From: Periplaneta americana
Taxonomy: Eukaryota; Arthropoda; Insecta; Blattodea; Blattidae
Direction of reading: 5' to 3'
Length of the DNA stretch: 64,000 nt
Assembly: GCF_040183065.1 (NCBI RefSeq)
Contig: NC_091120.1
Span: 183,608,396-183,672,395, forward strand
The notes below the pieces were generated by a model. That model ran no database searches. It saw only the letters and a list, made by a program, of their open reading frames with translations, and was not told the DNA's origin. Positions 20,801-32,280 of the stretch are shown one piece after another. Every line of letters starts with the position of its first letter. The stretch's first letter is position 1. A program made the translations under genes and the position numbers.

Positions 20801-21321
20801 GTGATTCCCTGTTATCGGGGTTCATCAATCGATATCCTTCAAGATATACTGAAAGATGGTTGTTTAAAAAACGATTTGGCTTTCCTATTAGCAAATCTAA
20901 GCTTTTTGTGTGACACCATAAAAAAACTCGAAACATCCAAAAACCTGTTGTCTGAAACAAGGAGGTGCGTGCCTTGGAAATTAAACTAGACTCGCTACCA
21001 GGTTCAGAAGTACAAGTACTAAGGGACAAATTCCAGAATGTGGTTGGGAAAAACAGTGGATATAAAAAAATGTGTAAAGTTGCTCGAGTATTGGAGGATG
21101 TGCCTGTAGGTGAAATTGACGGTGTTTGTGTTTGTGACATTCCTCTCTTTAAATATGCACGTCTGACGTCCTGTGATGTTGAAAGATCGTTTTCACAGTA
21201 TAAGTCGTTGTTCAGAGATAATCGGCATGCGTTTGTGATGGAGAAATTGGAGATGACCTTTGTTGCTCACTGCAATTCTCGGCCAACTACTAGCACTCAA
21301 ATGTGGTTGGTGAATACCTAG
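20801..21321 (+). pseudogene. hAT-type transposase C-terminal fragment
   Basis: Two overlapping + frames carry one diverged protein. LAFLLANLSFLCDTIKKLET comes first; then, after a frameshift near 20965, LPGSEVQVLRDKFQNVVGKN and IPLFKYARLTSCDVERSFSQ YK. The SCDVERSFSQYK motif is the hATC dimerisation signature and is homologous to the fragment at 16053-16620. No catalytic N-terminal part and no adjacent termini were found. Confidence 0.6.
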
Positions 21322-21626
21322 TAACATTTTTTTTCCAAGATAAGTAAGGTATTTTTGTCATATTTAAAAATTTGTATATATATATATTTCATTTTTAGCA
21401 AATATTTTCGTACTTTTTAGCACATAAAAAATAAATATATTTACATTTTTAGCACATAAAAATCCGCTCCCTACTAATAAGTAATAACAGAGGGAAGTCT
21501 CTGTCGCCAAACGCGATATCTTACTAAAAAATGTCTATTAGTAGGTTCTCAAATGTAGATTCCAGTAGACCTATGCATTTATTTTGGCGTAAAAGAGCAG
21601 CCTTAGCAGACTGTACGGTCTAGGCT

Positions 21627-21791
21627 AGGGCAGGGCAGAAAGAGCGGATTCTACTCTCTCACGGGGAGCCACATGATTTCTCTTCATCCCCTTTCTTCCC
21701 TGCCGAACACCGCGCAGCGTTGATTCAGTAACGGATGAATATTAAGCGTCCCCGTTTAGAGTCTGGATCCGCTCCCAATGCCCTGTCCTGA
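21627..21791. mobile_element. Possible short hAT MITE
   Basis: Imperfect inverted ends (AGGGCAGGGCAG..GAGCGGAT and ATCCGCTC..TGCCCTGTCCT) lie between 8-bp flanks TCTAGGCT (21619-21626) and TCTAGGCG (21792-21799). One mismatch in the flank and gaps in the arms make this tentative. Confidence 0.4.
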
Positions 21792-21866
21792 TCTAGGCGC
21801 TTCACAATACATCAGTTCTATTAATACTTAATACTTTGACAATGACATTCCAGTTAACAGTTTATA

Positions 21867-22916
21867 CAGGGACATAATTTTATTTTTACTAACATTTCTG
21901 ATATTAACCTGCCTATACCTTTGAATCAACGGTTGCTAACCCCTTCCATGACTGGAGTTCGATGGCGTAATATACAAACAAATCACTTTACTAGGTATAG
22001 GAGGGAAGAAAAGTAATTCATCCATTTACATAAACTATGAAATATCAAGCTTTTGAGTTTGATAATTTTCATTGGGTTTTTGCTTAATCAAAATACAGTA
22101 CTATATTAACAATGAGTGTTTTTATTCACGAACTGAGCTGTCCATACGGACATATTCATTATGCAGTGTATATTAGAGTGTCTATAGCACATTAGCGTAC
22201 ACTATAGAGAATGAAGTTAAATTGAAAAATAATCATAATATGGATATTTAAACTCATTTTTCAAAATGGTGGCGGTTCATTTCGATTAATGTATCTAATT
22301 CCAATTACCAGTTTCGTCCTTCGTACTAGTAGGCCTAACTCATGTTGAAATAATTCTGTACCTACTCTATAAAAGAGTACCTTACGTACTGTAAATTCAA
22401 TCTTCACTTACGCTCGATCCGAAAAGATAAAATTACTCAGACATTTTATCTACTGTCCGTCCAAGTGATTATGTCGCAGGATCGTAGAAAGGAGGGAAAT
22501 CACGTGACAGTTAATTACTTAACGAGGCCTTTTCATTTAAGTTATTTTAAACAGTTGTATGGGTATAATATTACGTATATGTCCAATTCCTAACAGAAAT
22601 TAATGTTCTCAGAAAAGAGCTAAGACAGCCCAGCCACTAGCCTTTACCGAGAGGCGAATAGAAGCTGGTGGGGAAAACCGGAATGCGACGTGGGCAAATG
22701 GACGACAGTACCTTTGCGAAAATGATGCAATATTGAAAGCTGTTTCGTCATTGGAAAACGCGAACATATTTTTGGAACGTACTGTGACGGTAAGGCTACT
22801 ATGACTTGATCTGTGTGGAAGACGGTTGAACTTCATTAGTAGAAGGGGTGGGAGTGAAGTACATTCAAAAACTCAGGTACAATAAAAATTGAAGTAAAAA
22901 TAAAATGATGTCCCTG
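21867..22916 (+). mobile_element. Family T1 DNA transposon, copy 2
   Basis: Termini CAGGGACATAATTTTATTTT and its near-complement, TA on both sides (21865-21866, 22917-22918), 1050 bp. Colinear with 50011-51096. Confidence 0.87.
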
Positions 22917-23056
22917 TATAAATCTTCCCGAACTATGATTCTTAGAGTACAGTAATGGGCTTATTTCTTACGCAACCAAATACGACTATAATATTTTGTC
23001 TTCTCAACTCATTATAATCTCACATATTGGAATGCGGCTTTACCCTATTCTTTTAT

Positions 23057-23120
23057 CCGCCGGCGATGCTGATATAATCTCGGCAGTTGCGAGCGTCGTT
23101 AAACAAAACATAAAATTTAA
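23057..23120 (+). mobile_element. SINE-E 3' remnant
   Basis: GCTGATATAATCTCGGCAGT followed by TGCGAGCGTCGTTAAA matches the 3' end of SINE-E (compare 62568-62605). The head is missing. Confidence 0.6.
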
Positions 23121-23342
23121 CATTTCACAAATAGTAGCAATATGTATGTTCACTCTGTTTCTTTCATAAACAATAATTTATAGTTTCTCATTTCAATTAT
23201 TTATCTCCTTTCAAACCTAAAATAGTACTATTCATTATGTTCTTGGTTTAGTTAATGCACATTTATGTATGTAGTGGCAATCAGTGTTTAATTTAGAAAT
23301 ATATACAACGTTTTTATTAATTTGAATATTACGTATTTAATT

Positions 23343-24168
23343 TGTCTATGCGTATGACGTGATTATGTTAGGAGAAAATACACAAACGATTAGAGAAAAC
23401 ACGGAAATTTTACTTGAAGCAAGTAAAGCGATCGGTTTGGAAGTAAATCCCGAAAAGACGAAGTATATGATTATGTCTCGTGACCAGAAATTGTACGAAA
23501 TGGAATTATAAAAATTGGAGATTTATCCTTCGAAGAGGTGGAAAAATTCAAATATCTTGGAGCAACAGTAACAAATATAAATGACACTCGGGAGGAAATT
23601 AAACGCAGAATAAATATGGGAAATGCGTGTTATTATTCGGTTGAGAAGCTCTTATCATCCAGTCTGCTGTCCAAAAATCTGAAAGTTAGAATTTATAAAA
23701 CAGTTATATTACCGGTTCATCTGTATGGTTGTGAAACTTGGACTCTCATTCTGAGAGAGGAACATAGGTTAAGGGTGTTTGAGAATAAGGTGCTTAGGAA
23801 AATATTTGGGGCTAAGCGGGATGAAGTTACAGGAGAATGGAGAAAGTTACACAAGGCAGAAATGCACGCATTGTATTCTTCACCTGACATAATTAGGAAC
23901 ATTAAATCCAGACGTTTGAGATGGCAGGGCATGTAGCACGTATGGGCGAATCCAGAAATGCATATAGAGTGTTAGTTGGGAGACCGGAGGGAAAAAGACC
24001 TTTAGGGAGGCCGAGACGTAGATGGGAAGATAATATTAAAATGGATTTGAGGGAGGTGGGATATGATGATAGAGACTGGATTAATCTTGCACAGGATAGG
24101 GACCGATGGCGGCCTTATGTGAGGGCGGCAATGAACCTTCGGGTTCCTTAAAAGTCATTTGTAAGTAA
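23343..24168 (+). mobile_element. 5'-truncated RTE-clade LINE, sister of 33545-36752
   Basis: Nearly identical to 35925-36752, starting within the YADD box and ending in TTTGTAAGTAA. A 10-bp target duplication GTATTTAATT flanks it at 23333-23342 and 24169-24178. Frames are broken: a 1-bp loss near 23491 and another near 23925. 5' truncation plus TSD shows it arrived by target-primed reverse transcription, and the high similarity implies recent activity of the family. Confidence 0.92.
23538..24151 (+). pseudogene. RTE ORF C-terminal fragment
   Basis: Two frames (23538-23936 and 23921-24151) carry the C-terminal part of the RTE reverse transcriptase: [34 protein letters not shown] and [21 protein letters not shown] single-base loss near 23925 separates them. 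No catalytic palm, non-functional. Confidence 0.88.
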
Positions 24169-24422
24169 GTATTTAATTGAAATTGTGCCAGTAATACGTA
24201 ACAAGTGTGCTGCCACTATTCTGTCTGCATAAGTTAAATATTCTAATGCAATAATAAAGTTAATGTTCATTTATTCAAATTATGTCCAATATCTTGCTCA
24301 TTAAAATACAGAGATACCGCCACTGCATCTCTGTTCCGTTGCCATACACTCGGTTGTTCAAGGCAAGCGAGCGAGCTATAGAGATGCACATTGCAAATCA
24401 GTTGATGGCCATTGGTCTAGTA

Positions 24423-24605
24423 CAGGGGTCGTCAGCACAGAGCACGCTGGGGCTAGTATCTCTTACCCGCGGAAAACGCAGTGCACTAGTGTGCACTCCA
24501 TAGTTGCTAGCGGGTATGCTCTCTATCTCTCCCTGTTGCACGACGGTGCACACCGGACAGCACCGCGTACCCATTGCACATTTCAGCGAGTGCTGACGAC
24601 CACTG
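24423..24605. mobile_element. hAT MITE, 183 bp
   Basis: Inverted termini CAGGGGTCGTCAGCAC and CAGTGGTCGTCAGCAC (read inward; one mismatch) and a perfect 8-bp target duplication GTCTAGTA at 24415-24422 and 24606-24613. Non-coding and more GC-rich than its surroundings. Confidence 0.88.
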
Positions 24606-24613
24606 GTCTAGTA

Positions 24614-25303
24614 TATACAGTCATGAAGCTCAATACGTAGTAAATATGCATCCATAGATAGTTGCTAATCACTAGGATCGCTAATATAGCCTCATTACAG
24701 ACAATGCGAAATAGTACCGGCACAGTCAATTGTTCCTAGCACACTCAAATCTCAAGCTTCGTGACTAGACTGTAGTTATACAATATACGTCATGACTTCG
24801 TCATCATTTTATTAGGTCGTAGCTCTTTCTCGTCACCAATCGACTAAATCTCATTCGATTCGATATTACATCAATGTTTACTACAACCAGCTGGAAGTAA
24901 GATTTCTAGCTCGTTGGTTTACTAGAAACCTATTTTTATGTGAAATCGCTGTTTGTTTAAATTTAGAGCATAGATCACATATACAGGGAAATAAATCGGG
25001 AAACACGATCTCCAAATTTGAATAATATAGAAAAAGTACCTAGTCATATATTTTAATATGTCATTGTGTATAGTGGTAAACGTCTTTGATAATACTGTAG
25101 ATAAGCATTAAATTAATAGCCATGGAAATACTGAGTTCATATTTTACAAAACCATGAACTCATGTCTTGATCATAAATAGGAGGAGATATACATACGCGG
25201 TACATATTCTGGTCGTAAGATCAAAAATAAGATATTCCAGATATAGTATATCTAAATTGCATAATAATGGTTACTGAAAAGGAGCCACTTTTCTCGCATT
25301 ACT
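24614..25303. other. No recognisable feature (intron 1)
   Basis: About 690 bp of intron without a supported element. Confidence 0.35.
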
Positions 25304-25652
25304 TTATCTATCTATCTGTCTGTCTGTCTGTCTATCTACCTATCTACCTACCTACCTACCTACCTATCTATCTATCTCTATCTATCTACCTACCTATCTA
25401 TCTCTCCATCTATCTACCTGTCTGTCTGTCCATCTATCTACCTGTCTGTCTGTCCATCTATCTACCTGTCTGTCTGTCCATCTATCTACCTATCTGTCTG
25501 TCCATCTATCTACCTATCTGTCTGTCTATCTACCTATCTGTCTGTCTATCTACCTATCTGTCTGTCTGTCTATCTACCTATCTGTCTGTCTGTCTGTCTA
25601 TCTACCTATCTGTCTGTCTATCTATCTACCTGTCTGTCTGTCTGTCTCTTCA
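25304..25652. repeat. TCTG/TCTA/CTAC tetranucleotide array
   Basis: Interleaved CTGT, CTAT and CTAC units over about 350 bp, with a higher-order period (CCATCTATCTACCTGTCTGT) in the middle. It produces a spurious Leu/Ser/Tyr-rich open frame. Confidence 0.95.
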
Positions 25653-25731
25653 GCTAGATCCTCAACCAGCGACGTTCCATAATATTTCTTAATGTTCTCG
25701 TCTCTTTAATACTTCTTACAATAAGATACGT

Positions 25732-25997
25732 GTCCACACCTGTGGAGTAACGGTCAGCGCGTCTGGCTGCGAAACCAGATGGCCCGGGTTCGATTCCTGG
25801 TCGGGGCAAGTTACCTGGTTGAGGTTTTCTCCGGGGTTTTCCCTCAACCCAATACGAGCAAATGCTGGGTAACTTTCGGTGCTGGACCCCGGATTCATTT
25901 CACCGGCATTATCACCTTCATTTCATTCAGACGCTAAATAACCTGAGATGTTGATACAGCGTCGTAAAATAACCCAATAAATTAAAAAATAAAAAAA
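25732..25997 (+). mobile_element. SINE-A, full length
   Basis: tRNA-like head with box B GGTTCGATTCC, the shared core and an A-rich tail. An 11-bp target duplication ATAAGATACGT flanks it at 25721-25731 and 25999-26009. Confidence 0.92.
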
Positions 25998-26009
25998 AAT
26001 AAGATACGT

Positions 26010-26930
26010 AAATTTCCTTTTTTGTGTTTTCTATTTTGCGAGCTATAGGCAAAATATCGTCTAAACTGGGTGTAAAAACTTCTTTATATACGAGTATAAA
26101 GCAAGTATTGTCTTAAAGCTTCCTGATTAAATGTATACAATGTTGCAAAAGGAGAGTTGCGAATACTTTTATGGAAGTATTTTAAGCTCTTCTTCCGATT
26201 ATTCTTGTTTCATGTAACTATAACCGCACTTTTAGACACAACCATCGCTCAAAGTGTCTTCTCCAAAACATTCACTCTGGAATTACATATAAAAACTACA
26301 CACGATTGCTTTGATATCAGAGTGTATGTAATTACCTGAAGGGTACACCGAAAGAACAATCAATGCCACATTTTCAAGTTTTGTGTAATTAATAATTTTA
26401 AGTTTGAAATGTGGCCATTTATTTAAATTAATATTTAGAAAACTTGATTCAATGTATAAATGCTGCAATGATATATGTCCTGAAATTATGATCCAATAAT
26501 TTGACTTTAAACTAGTTTTGTTCTTTAATTTTTCAACAATGCACCTTAGTATAACTTTTTCAATGAAGTCCTGAAAAAACTAGGAAAGTCTTCAAAGTCC
26601 GGCATAACGATTAATAAACTATAATGATAATTTTCTTCGTTCAGCATGTGTGATAAACGTTTTCGTTCAGCTTATGTAATATTTCCTATACACTTCAAGT
26701 GTTGACAGTTGCTGCCCTCTCTCGCAATATCATTCATGGCACAGATCATCTTATTAGCATCAAATTATCTGCAAATTCTTCGTTCCTTCATATCACACTC
26801 ACTATGAATTTTCTTTCATTGTTTTCCTTACATACTGAATTTCTACAGTCAATAAATTCATTTATTAACAAAAATGATCGTGGTCATCGCATACCCGTAG
26901 TGCAAAGGAAAGAAATAATTAGTAATAATA
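26010..26930. other. No recognisable feature (intron 1)
   Basis: About 0.9 kb without supported features. The open frame 26699-26959 leads into the retrotransposon fragment in a different frame and is not itself recognisable. Confidence 0.35.
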
Positions 26931-27422
26931 ATTGGACACGTGCTTGGACAATGCCCTAAAGGCGAGCTGCTGATCAATGCTAGACATCATCGTGTACGAC
27001 ATGCTTTGGCGACATCGTTAAAAACTTTAAATTGGGAAATTCATGAGGAAGTACATTGTGTATCATCAGATGGTTCTTTCAGACGGGCAGACATTATTGC
27101 TATTAACGGACACTTAAAACGGGCTCTTGTTCTTGACCCTACTATTCGTTTTGAAAGAAACCTAAATCAGGCCACCGAAGTTGATATTGAGAAGAAGTCC
27201 ATATATGAACCTTGTCTGCCTTATCTTTCTCGAAAGTACAACGTCCCTCTTAAACAATGGTCTGTCACTGGTTTGCTGTTTGGCAGTAGAGGTTCAATCA
27301 CAAAATTCACATGGAATTATCTTAAGGAGCTTCACATTCCTTTTGATTATGTAATGTCTGTCCTTATAAATATTATCAAGGATTCTCTTCAAATATTACA
27401 TCATCATCTCTATTTCAATTAA
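26931..27422 (+). pseudogene. R2/NeSL-type LINE C-terminal endonuclease fragment
   Basis: Frame reads GHVLGQCPKGELLINARHHR, then EEVHCVSSDGSFRRADIIAI, VLDPTIRFERNLNQATEVD, EKKSIYEPCLPYLSRKYNVP and WSVTGLLFGSRG, ending at a TAA near 27420. Cys and His of a CCHC knuckle precede a restriction-like endonuclease pattern (RR-x-D ... D-x-x-x-x-x-E ... E-K-K). Such a C-terminal endonuclease is characteristic of R2/NeSL-type LINEs. The reverse transcriptase is missing (stop just upstream near 26916), so this is a 5'-truncated copy. Confidence 0.7.
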
Positions 27423-27625
27423 TCCACTTATATTTGCCTTAAACAATTAACTTTCTTTTTTCTTTAATGTATCACATCACATTATATTGTACATGTTTAT
27501 TGTATTCAGGATCCTTGTGGTCACTCAAATTCTTTAAGCTGATGTCTATAATTTAGAATTTATATATACATTTCAACTGAATTTCGACTGCGAGTGTTAT
27601 TTCCTTCAACCAATGGACTTCAATT

Positions 27626-29154
27626 GAGGACATCACCCGAATAAGGGCGTATAGAGCAAAATGTAGTTCTGATATAAACTAATTTCAATGTTTGTAAGCT
27701 GTCAGGTTCATCATAGTTGCGTCGAAAAATTTTTTCATTACTGTTAAATTGTTTCGAGGATATTTAAAACAAAATTATTGAAACATAACAGCAAATAGTA
27801 TGTTCTGCTATTAGTAAATAAATATAATATGGAACTTTGTATACGCCCTTTTTCCGACGACAATATGTTTTAGTACTGTTTTTAATTATTCTGATGCTCT
27901 AGGTGTCTAACTTTGCATGAAAATTAATTATTTATAGGAAAATCTCGTACTTTATTAATAAGTTTGTCTTAAAAATTAAAATAAAATAAATTCAACAAAA
28001 TAAAATATACATTTACCATAACATACTAAATAAAGTAGGCCTACAAAATAACATTACATTTTTAGTTTATGGTTTTCTTGTCTTTATGTCTTTTTTCTTC
28101 TTCATACATCATCACTATTGTTGCTAGAGTCATTTTCACCATTGTGTGATAATGTCCCGACTTTATTCAGCATTGAGTTCAGCCAACTTTGGCCATCTTC
28201 ATCTAAAAACTGTAAGAGATCTCTTCAGTCCTCCGCCTTGGGGGGTTTCAAAGACATTGGGTTCATTTGTGTTGGACTCAAAAAAGTTTCAGTTGCGACA
28301 CTTCCATTACCGTCTTCCAAATCTTGAAGGAAACAAATGATGCAGATTATGAGGTTCAAGCTGAAAATACCCCTGATGTATTGTATTGCAGTTGTTTATA
28401 CTTTTGCATTATGATTGTATGAGAACGATTTAAGAGTGTACCCGTTTTATCATTGAGGATGTCACCTGAAACCAGTTTATTCTGAACTGTTGTTAATCGT
28501 TTCTCTGAAATTTGCAATAGACTCAATAGAAAGTTTTAACAACATTATTTTTTTACCTCCATTACAGAAAACACTATCTTTCCAAACATTATCCCTAGTC
28601 TTGAAAGACTGAAGCTTCTTATTTTTAGATTCACTCTTTCAAGGCAAGAAGTAATAAAATGATATTGTTCTAATTTCGAATCCATGTCCCAAAAGCGTTT
28701 AAAAATAGAGAGTTGATCGTCCTTTGAAATTTCATGTGTACACATTTTCATACATCAACTTTTTACAGGTGTAAATTACTTCTCTTCCATTTCCTTGCCT
28801 GTACAAGTTGTGTATGACTTGCCACTGTTTCTATTAATTTTCTTTTCTTCGGTTTTCCATTTAGTTTTGCTCACAAGCTTCTTTTTTCCCATATTTTCGG
28901 TCATGATTCACTGCTGTAACTGACAACCTGAAGTAAGCTTAAACATAGAATATTAGCCTACTACAGTATGGCTTGCACAGCATGTGACTGCCGCTCGTTG
29001 AACGTAAACACGTAACATTGTGTCCTGTGTTACGTATTGAAGCTAGACTAACGAAAATTTACTACAGTGTACTATACGCATTCAACTATCTATTCCCTTG
29101 ATCGTCGGAAAACGGGCGTATAAGGGTATACGCCGTTATTCGGGTGAAGTCCTC
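27626..29154 (-). mobile_element. DNA transposon with 4-bp AATT duplication, possibly Sola-like
   Basis: Inverted ends GAGGACATCACCCGAATAAG and GAGGACTTCACCCGAATAAC (read inward) are flanked by AATT on both sides. A broken minus-strand frame near the right end (28545-28904) is the only coding trace. 4-bp duplications and GRG-type ends are known for some Sola elements; the family name is inference. Confidence 0.65.
28545..28904 (-). pseudogene. N-terminal fragment of a transposon-encoded protein
   Basis: Minus-strand ATG at 28904 begins MTENMGKKKLVSKTKWKTEE and passes INRNSGKSYTTCTGKEM. It then breaks and resumes CMKMCTHEISKDDQLSIFKR FWDMDSKLEQYHFI. A Gly-x-x-Tyr-Thr stretch followed by Cys..I-S-x-x-D/E-R..I-F..F-W is a recurrent, poorly named pattern in insect transposon proteins. 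No catalytic domain is present. Position near the right inverted end fits a transposase gene start. Confidence 0.45.
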
Positions 29155-29159
29155 AATTG

Positions 29160-29639
29160 TTCTTCGTAAGAACCAAAAGTTTTGACGCCTGATTAAAGTA
29201 TACCATGATTATTTTTTCAAGTAACTTATAGTATTGTCAAACGGAAGCCAGGCTCATCTTTTAAAATATTCCGTCAAATTCTCAATTTCTTAAATTCTCA
29301 ATTTTCGAATTTTTTGAGTTCAATTTTTGTTTCCGTCTAACTTCAGTCCCATTAAATACAAAATAATTATTAAGCATCATCCTGAATTAATTAAAAATAA
29401 TTATAAGTGACACGTTTAGAAACTGAACTTAACCAAGTTACAAGAGGGCCTACGCTGAGGTAGGATAACAAAGAACGTTAACGTGTTGTAGGAACATCCT
29501 GTCTAGCAGGTATAAGGTAATAAGTAGCACAACTCCAACATCTCTTGTTCCTCATTGGCAAGGTTGCCCCTAACGTTTGAACTTAAACGCGGGAAGTGTC
29601 GTTCTTTATAACAATCAGAATATAAACAACTTTTTAAGC
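29160..29639. other. No recognisable feature (intron 1)
   Basis: About 480 bp between the AATT-flanked transposon and the LINE fragment; nothing supported. Confidence 0.35.
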
Positions 29640-30205
29640 TGTATTGTATTGTATTGTATTTATTAACATTCCATAGTATTCATACATGCTTACAGCTAGA
29701 ATATGGAACAAGTCAAAAAACTTAATACTATTATAAAATCTTAATTTATAGTCACAGTCTAGATGAAATATATGAAATATAGTCTACTAGTACAACACAA
29801 AGTTTTAGTATCAATTACATGAAGTGTTATTGAATGTCATGAATTCACCTACAGAATAGAAGGCGTAAGAAATTAGGTAGGCCTACTTCTTTAATTTGGC
29901 CCTAAATAATTTTATGTTTTGAGTTTCATTTTTATATCGATAGGGAGGCTATTAAAAATTTTTACTGCCATATAACGCACTCCTTTTTGATAGCACGATA
30001 GACTTGCCGATGGAGTATGAAAGTCATTTTTTGACGTGTATTTATGCTATGAACTGTTGAATTAGTTACAAAGTTTTCACGATTACATACGAGGAAGATT
30101 ATTAATGAAAAGATATACTGACAAGCCATGGGCATTATTTGTAGATTTTTGAAAATAGCCCTACACGATTCCCTAGATTTGGCACCTACTATTATTCTAA
30201 TTATT
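29640..30205 (-). mobile_element. 5'-truncated LINE (family J1), copy adjoining lipase exon 2
   Basis: Minus-strand LINE 3' part with an (AATAC)n tail at about 29640-29660. Remnant coding text CYQKGVRYMAVKIFNSLP, a typical LINE ORF2 C-terminal block, lies around 29930-30010. It is homologous to 36925-38430. Similarity ends about 42 bp before the exon 2 acceptor, so its truncation point lies almost at the splice site. Confidence 0.7.
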
Positions 30206-30246
30206 CAAGGAATACGATCTCTCAGACAACTACTCTGACGTTGCAG

Positions 30247-30451
30247 TCGGGGATGATAGTGTACAACGGCTACCCCACACAGACGCACACTGTGGTGACC
30301 GAGGACGGCTATGCCCTGACTGTACACCGCATTCCTCGCGGCCGTGGCAAGAGGAATTCCACGGGCTGCGACAAAGGAGTTGTGTTACTGGTACACGGAA
30401 TTTCCGGCAGTTCCGCCAGCTGGGTGTATACTGGAAAGGATAACGCACTCG
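30247..30451 (+). CDS. Acid lipase gene, exon 2 (oxyanion strand)
   Basis: Starts after a TTGCAG acceptor (30241-30246) in phase 0 and reads SGMIVYNGYPTQTHTVVTED, then GYALTVHRIPRGRGKR and KGVVLLVHGISGSSASWV, ending with codon phase 1 at a GTGAGA donor (30452). It contains the family's N-terminal Y-G-Y-P...T-E-D-G-Y-x-L-x-x-H-R-I-P block and the HG motif (residues about 82-83), whose backbone forms the oxyanion hole. The usual L-x-C/S-S-S-x-x-W-V loop is conserved as ISGSSASWV. NST near residue 69 is a potential N-glycosylation site. Confidence 0.92.
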
Positions 30452-30746
30452 GTGAGATATTTCATTTTACTCAGACATACGGATCTAACCTCCTAATTAT
30501 ACGTACCATGCAGTGATTTAAATAATGTATAGATTAAGGGGACATTCATGCGACGGCATGAAAGAAATCACAAATTTGCAACTATTTTAAACTATATAAG
30601 CAGAAAAGTTGCACTTACAATTTTATGCAATTTTTGAAGAGTTTCAATTGATCACTTAATATATTAGGATGCGCAAGATAACTTTCACTTTCATAGGCCT
30701 AGTTCCTTCCTTACTCATAGTATAATATAACATTATACTATATACT

Positions 30747-31397
30747 AGGGGGTGAAACCATTCCGGAAGTTAACAAATGTAAATACCTAGGAATAACATT
30801 TAGTAGTGATCTAGGCTGGGGGGAACACGTTACTGACACAGCGGGAAAGGCATGGAGGGCGTTACACTTTGTGATGAGGGTACTAAGGAAAGGCTCTGAT
30901 AAATCCAAAGAGATTGCATATAAATCACTACTAGTTCGTCCAGTAATGGAATATGGTGCTGCATGTTGGGATCCTTACAGATTATAGCATATAAAGACAC
31001 TGGAAAAGATTCAAAAACGGGCTCTCAAGTGTTGTCGTAATAACTCACCATTAAAATGGGACACACGGACCAGAGAACGCGAATTCGATTATGCGCAATG
31101 TTCAAAACATACAGAGGTGAGCCTGCCTGGAGAGAAATAAAAAATAGGTTGCAGCCGTCAAATTACTCTTCAAGGAACGACCAATCATATAAATTGAGGG
31201 AAAGAAGACAGAGGACGTACACTGGAAAGTTTTCTTTTCTCAATCGTACTATCAGGGACTGGAATGCTTTACCTGCAGACTTACTAAAGGCTTTACCAAT
31301 AACCAAAAATGTATTTAAAAATAGGCTTAAGGACTTTACTAATAATTATTTAAAGGGTGTAATTGATATCTTGTTATTTGAAGTGTTCTATCAGTGA
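30747..31397 (+). pseudogene. LINE reverse-transcriptase C-terminal region
   Basis: Reads NKCKYLGITFSSDLGWGEHV, then RVLRKGSDKSKEIAYKSLLV, RPVMEYGAACWDPYR and a stop (30986). After a frame change come IRLCAMFKTYRGEPAWREIK, LRERRQRTYTGKFSFLNRTI and RDWNALPADLLKALPITK. This is the post-palm segment of jockey-type ORF2 (K-Y-L-G...L-x-W, R-P-x-x-E-Y-G-x-x-x-W-D-P, N-R-T-x-x-x-W-N-x-L-P). Truncated and broken. Confidence 0.82.
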
Positions 31398-31693
31398 GGA
31401 AGTGTATTGTCAGTGAAGTGTGTAGTGTCAGTGAAGTATATTGTGTAAGTGAAGTGTGTTGGTGTCAGTGAAGTGACTGTGCAAAGTATTTGAACAGTGA
31501 AATGGTTAGAAGTGTTATTGAAATCAGTTAGCATCAGTGCAGTGAGTGAGTTGACAGCGAAATAAGTGTAGTGCCGAAAGGTACTTGTGTAGGTATGAAC
31601 CTGTCACATTCGAACTTAAGAGTTAAGATACAAATTAGATTTAATTTAAATGCTATTTTAAGTGACCATGCTTCATTTAGTTTAGGATGCTCC

Positions 31694-31695
<2 letters not shown>

Positions 31696-31758
<63 letters not shown>

Positions 31759-31765
31759 TTATTAG
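31696..31765. repeat. (ATT)n microsatellite
   Basis: ATT units within the LINE 3' UTR. Confidence 0.93.
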
Positions 31766-31895
31766 TATTATTATTAATTATTGTTTTTTATTAGTTGTGT
31801 TTATTATTAATTGTCATTATTGAGTGTAATTAGTTACCACTGCCACCGGGTATATACCCATTTGGAGTGTGAATAAATACATACATACACATACA

Positions 31896-32280
31896 TATAT
31901 TATAGTATGAACCGTAAGTAATGACATTAATTCTAGTGGATTATTCTTTGAGATATTTCAAACAAAGAAGTTGAATAAAATTTTGCTCGTTTTTGCTTCC
32001 TTTTCGAGATGAAAATTACTTTATATAATACATTTCATAGAGTGTTTTGGGAAAGCTGTTGATTGAATTCCCAATATTCTCAGTGAATTTAAGAGAGCAC
32101 TGTGCTATGATGACTATTACACTTTTACTACGTCATACTACTCTTTGACAAATAAAACGGTACGAAAGGACGTCTTTCAACTAATCATGGCTGCTTATCG
32201 CAAAATTTTATCACTTCCCTAACATTTTTTTGTTTTTATCACTTCCCTAACATTTGTTTCCTTATGTATATTATGGACTT
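31896..32280. other. No recognisable feature (intron 2)
   Basis: About 385 bp with no supported element. Confidence 0.35.

Larger units (their letters stand above)
30747..31895 (+). mobile_element. 5'-truncated jockey-superfamily LINE (family K)
   Basis: Coding end at 30747-31397, then a 3' UTR rich in TCAGTGAAGTG repeats, an (ATT)n tract, GCCACCGGGTATATACCCAT, and a terminal AATAAATACATACATAC tail. An inverted fragment of the same family is at 62665-62972. Confidence 0.8.

Noticed and set aside
25267-25692. 141-codon Leu/Ser/Tyr/Cys-rich frame
   Set aside because: Translation of a tetranucleotide simple repeat.
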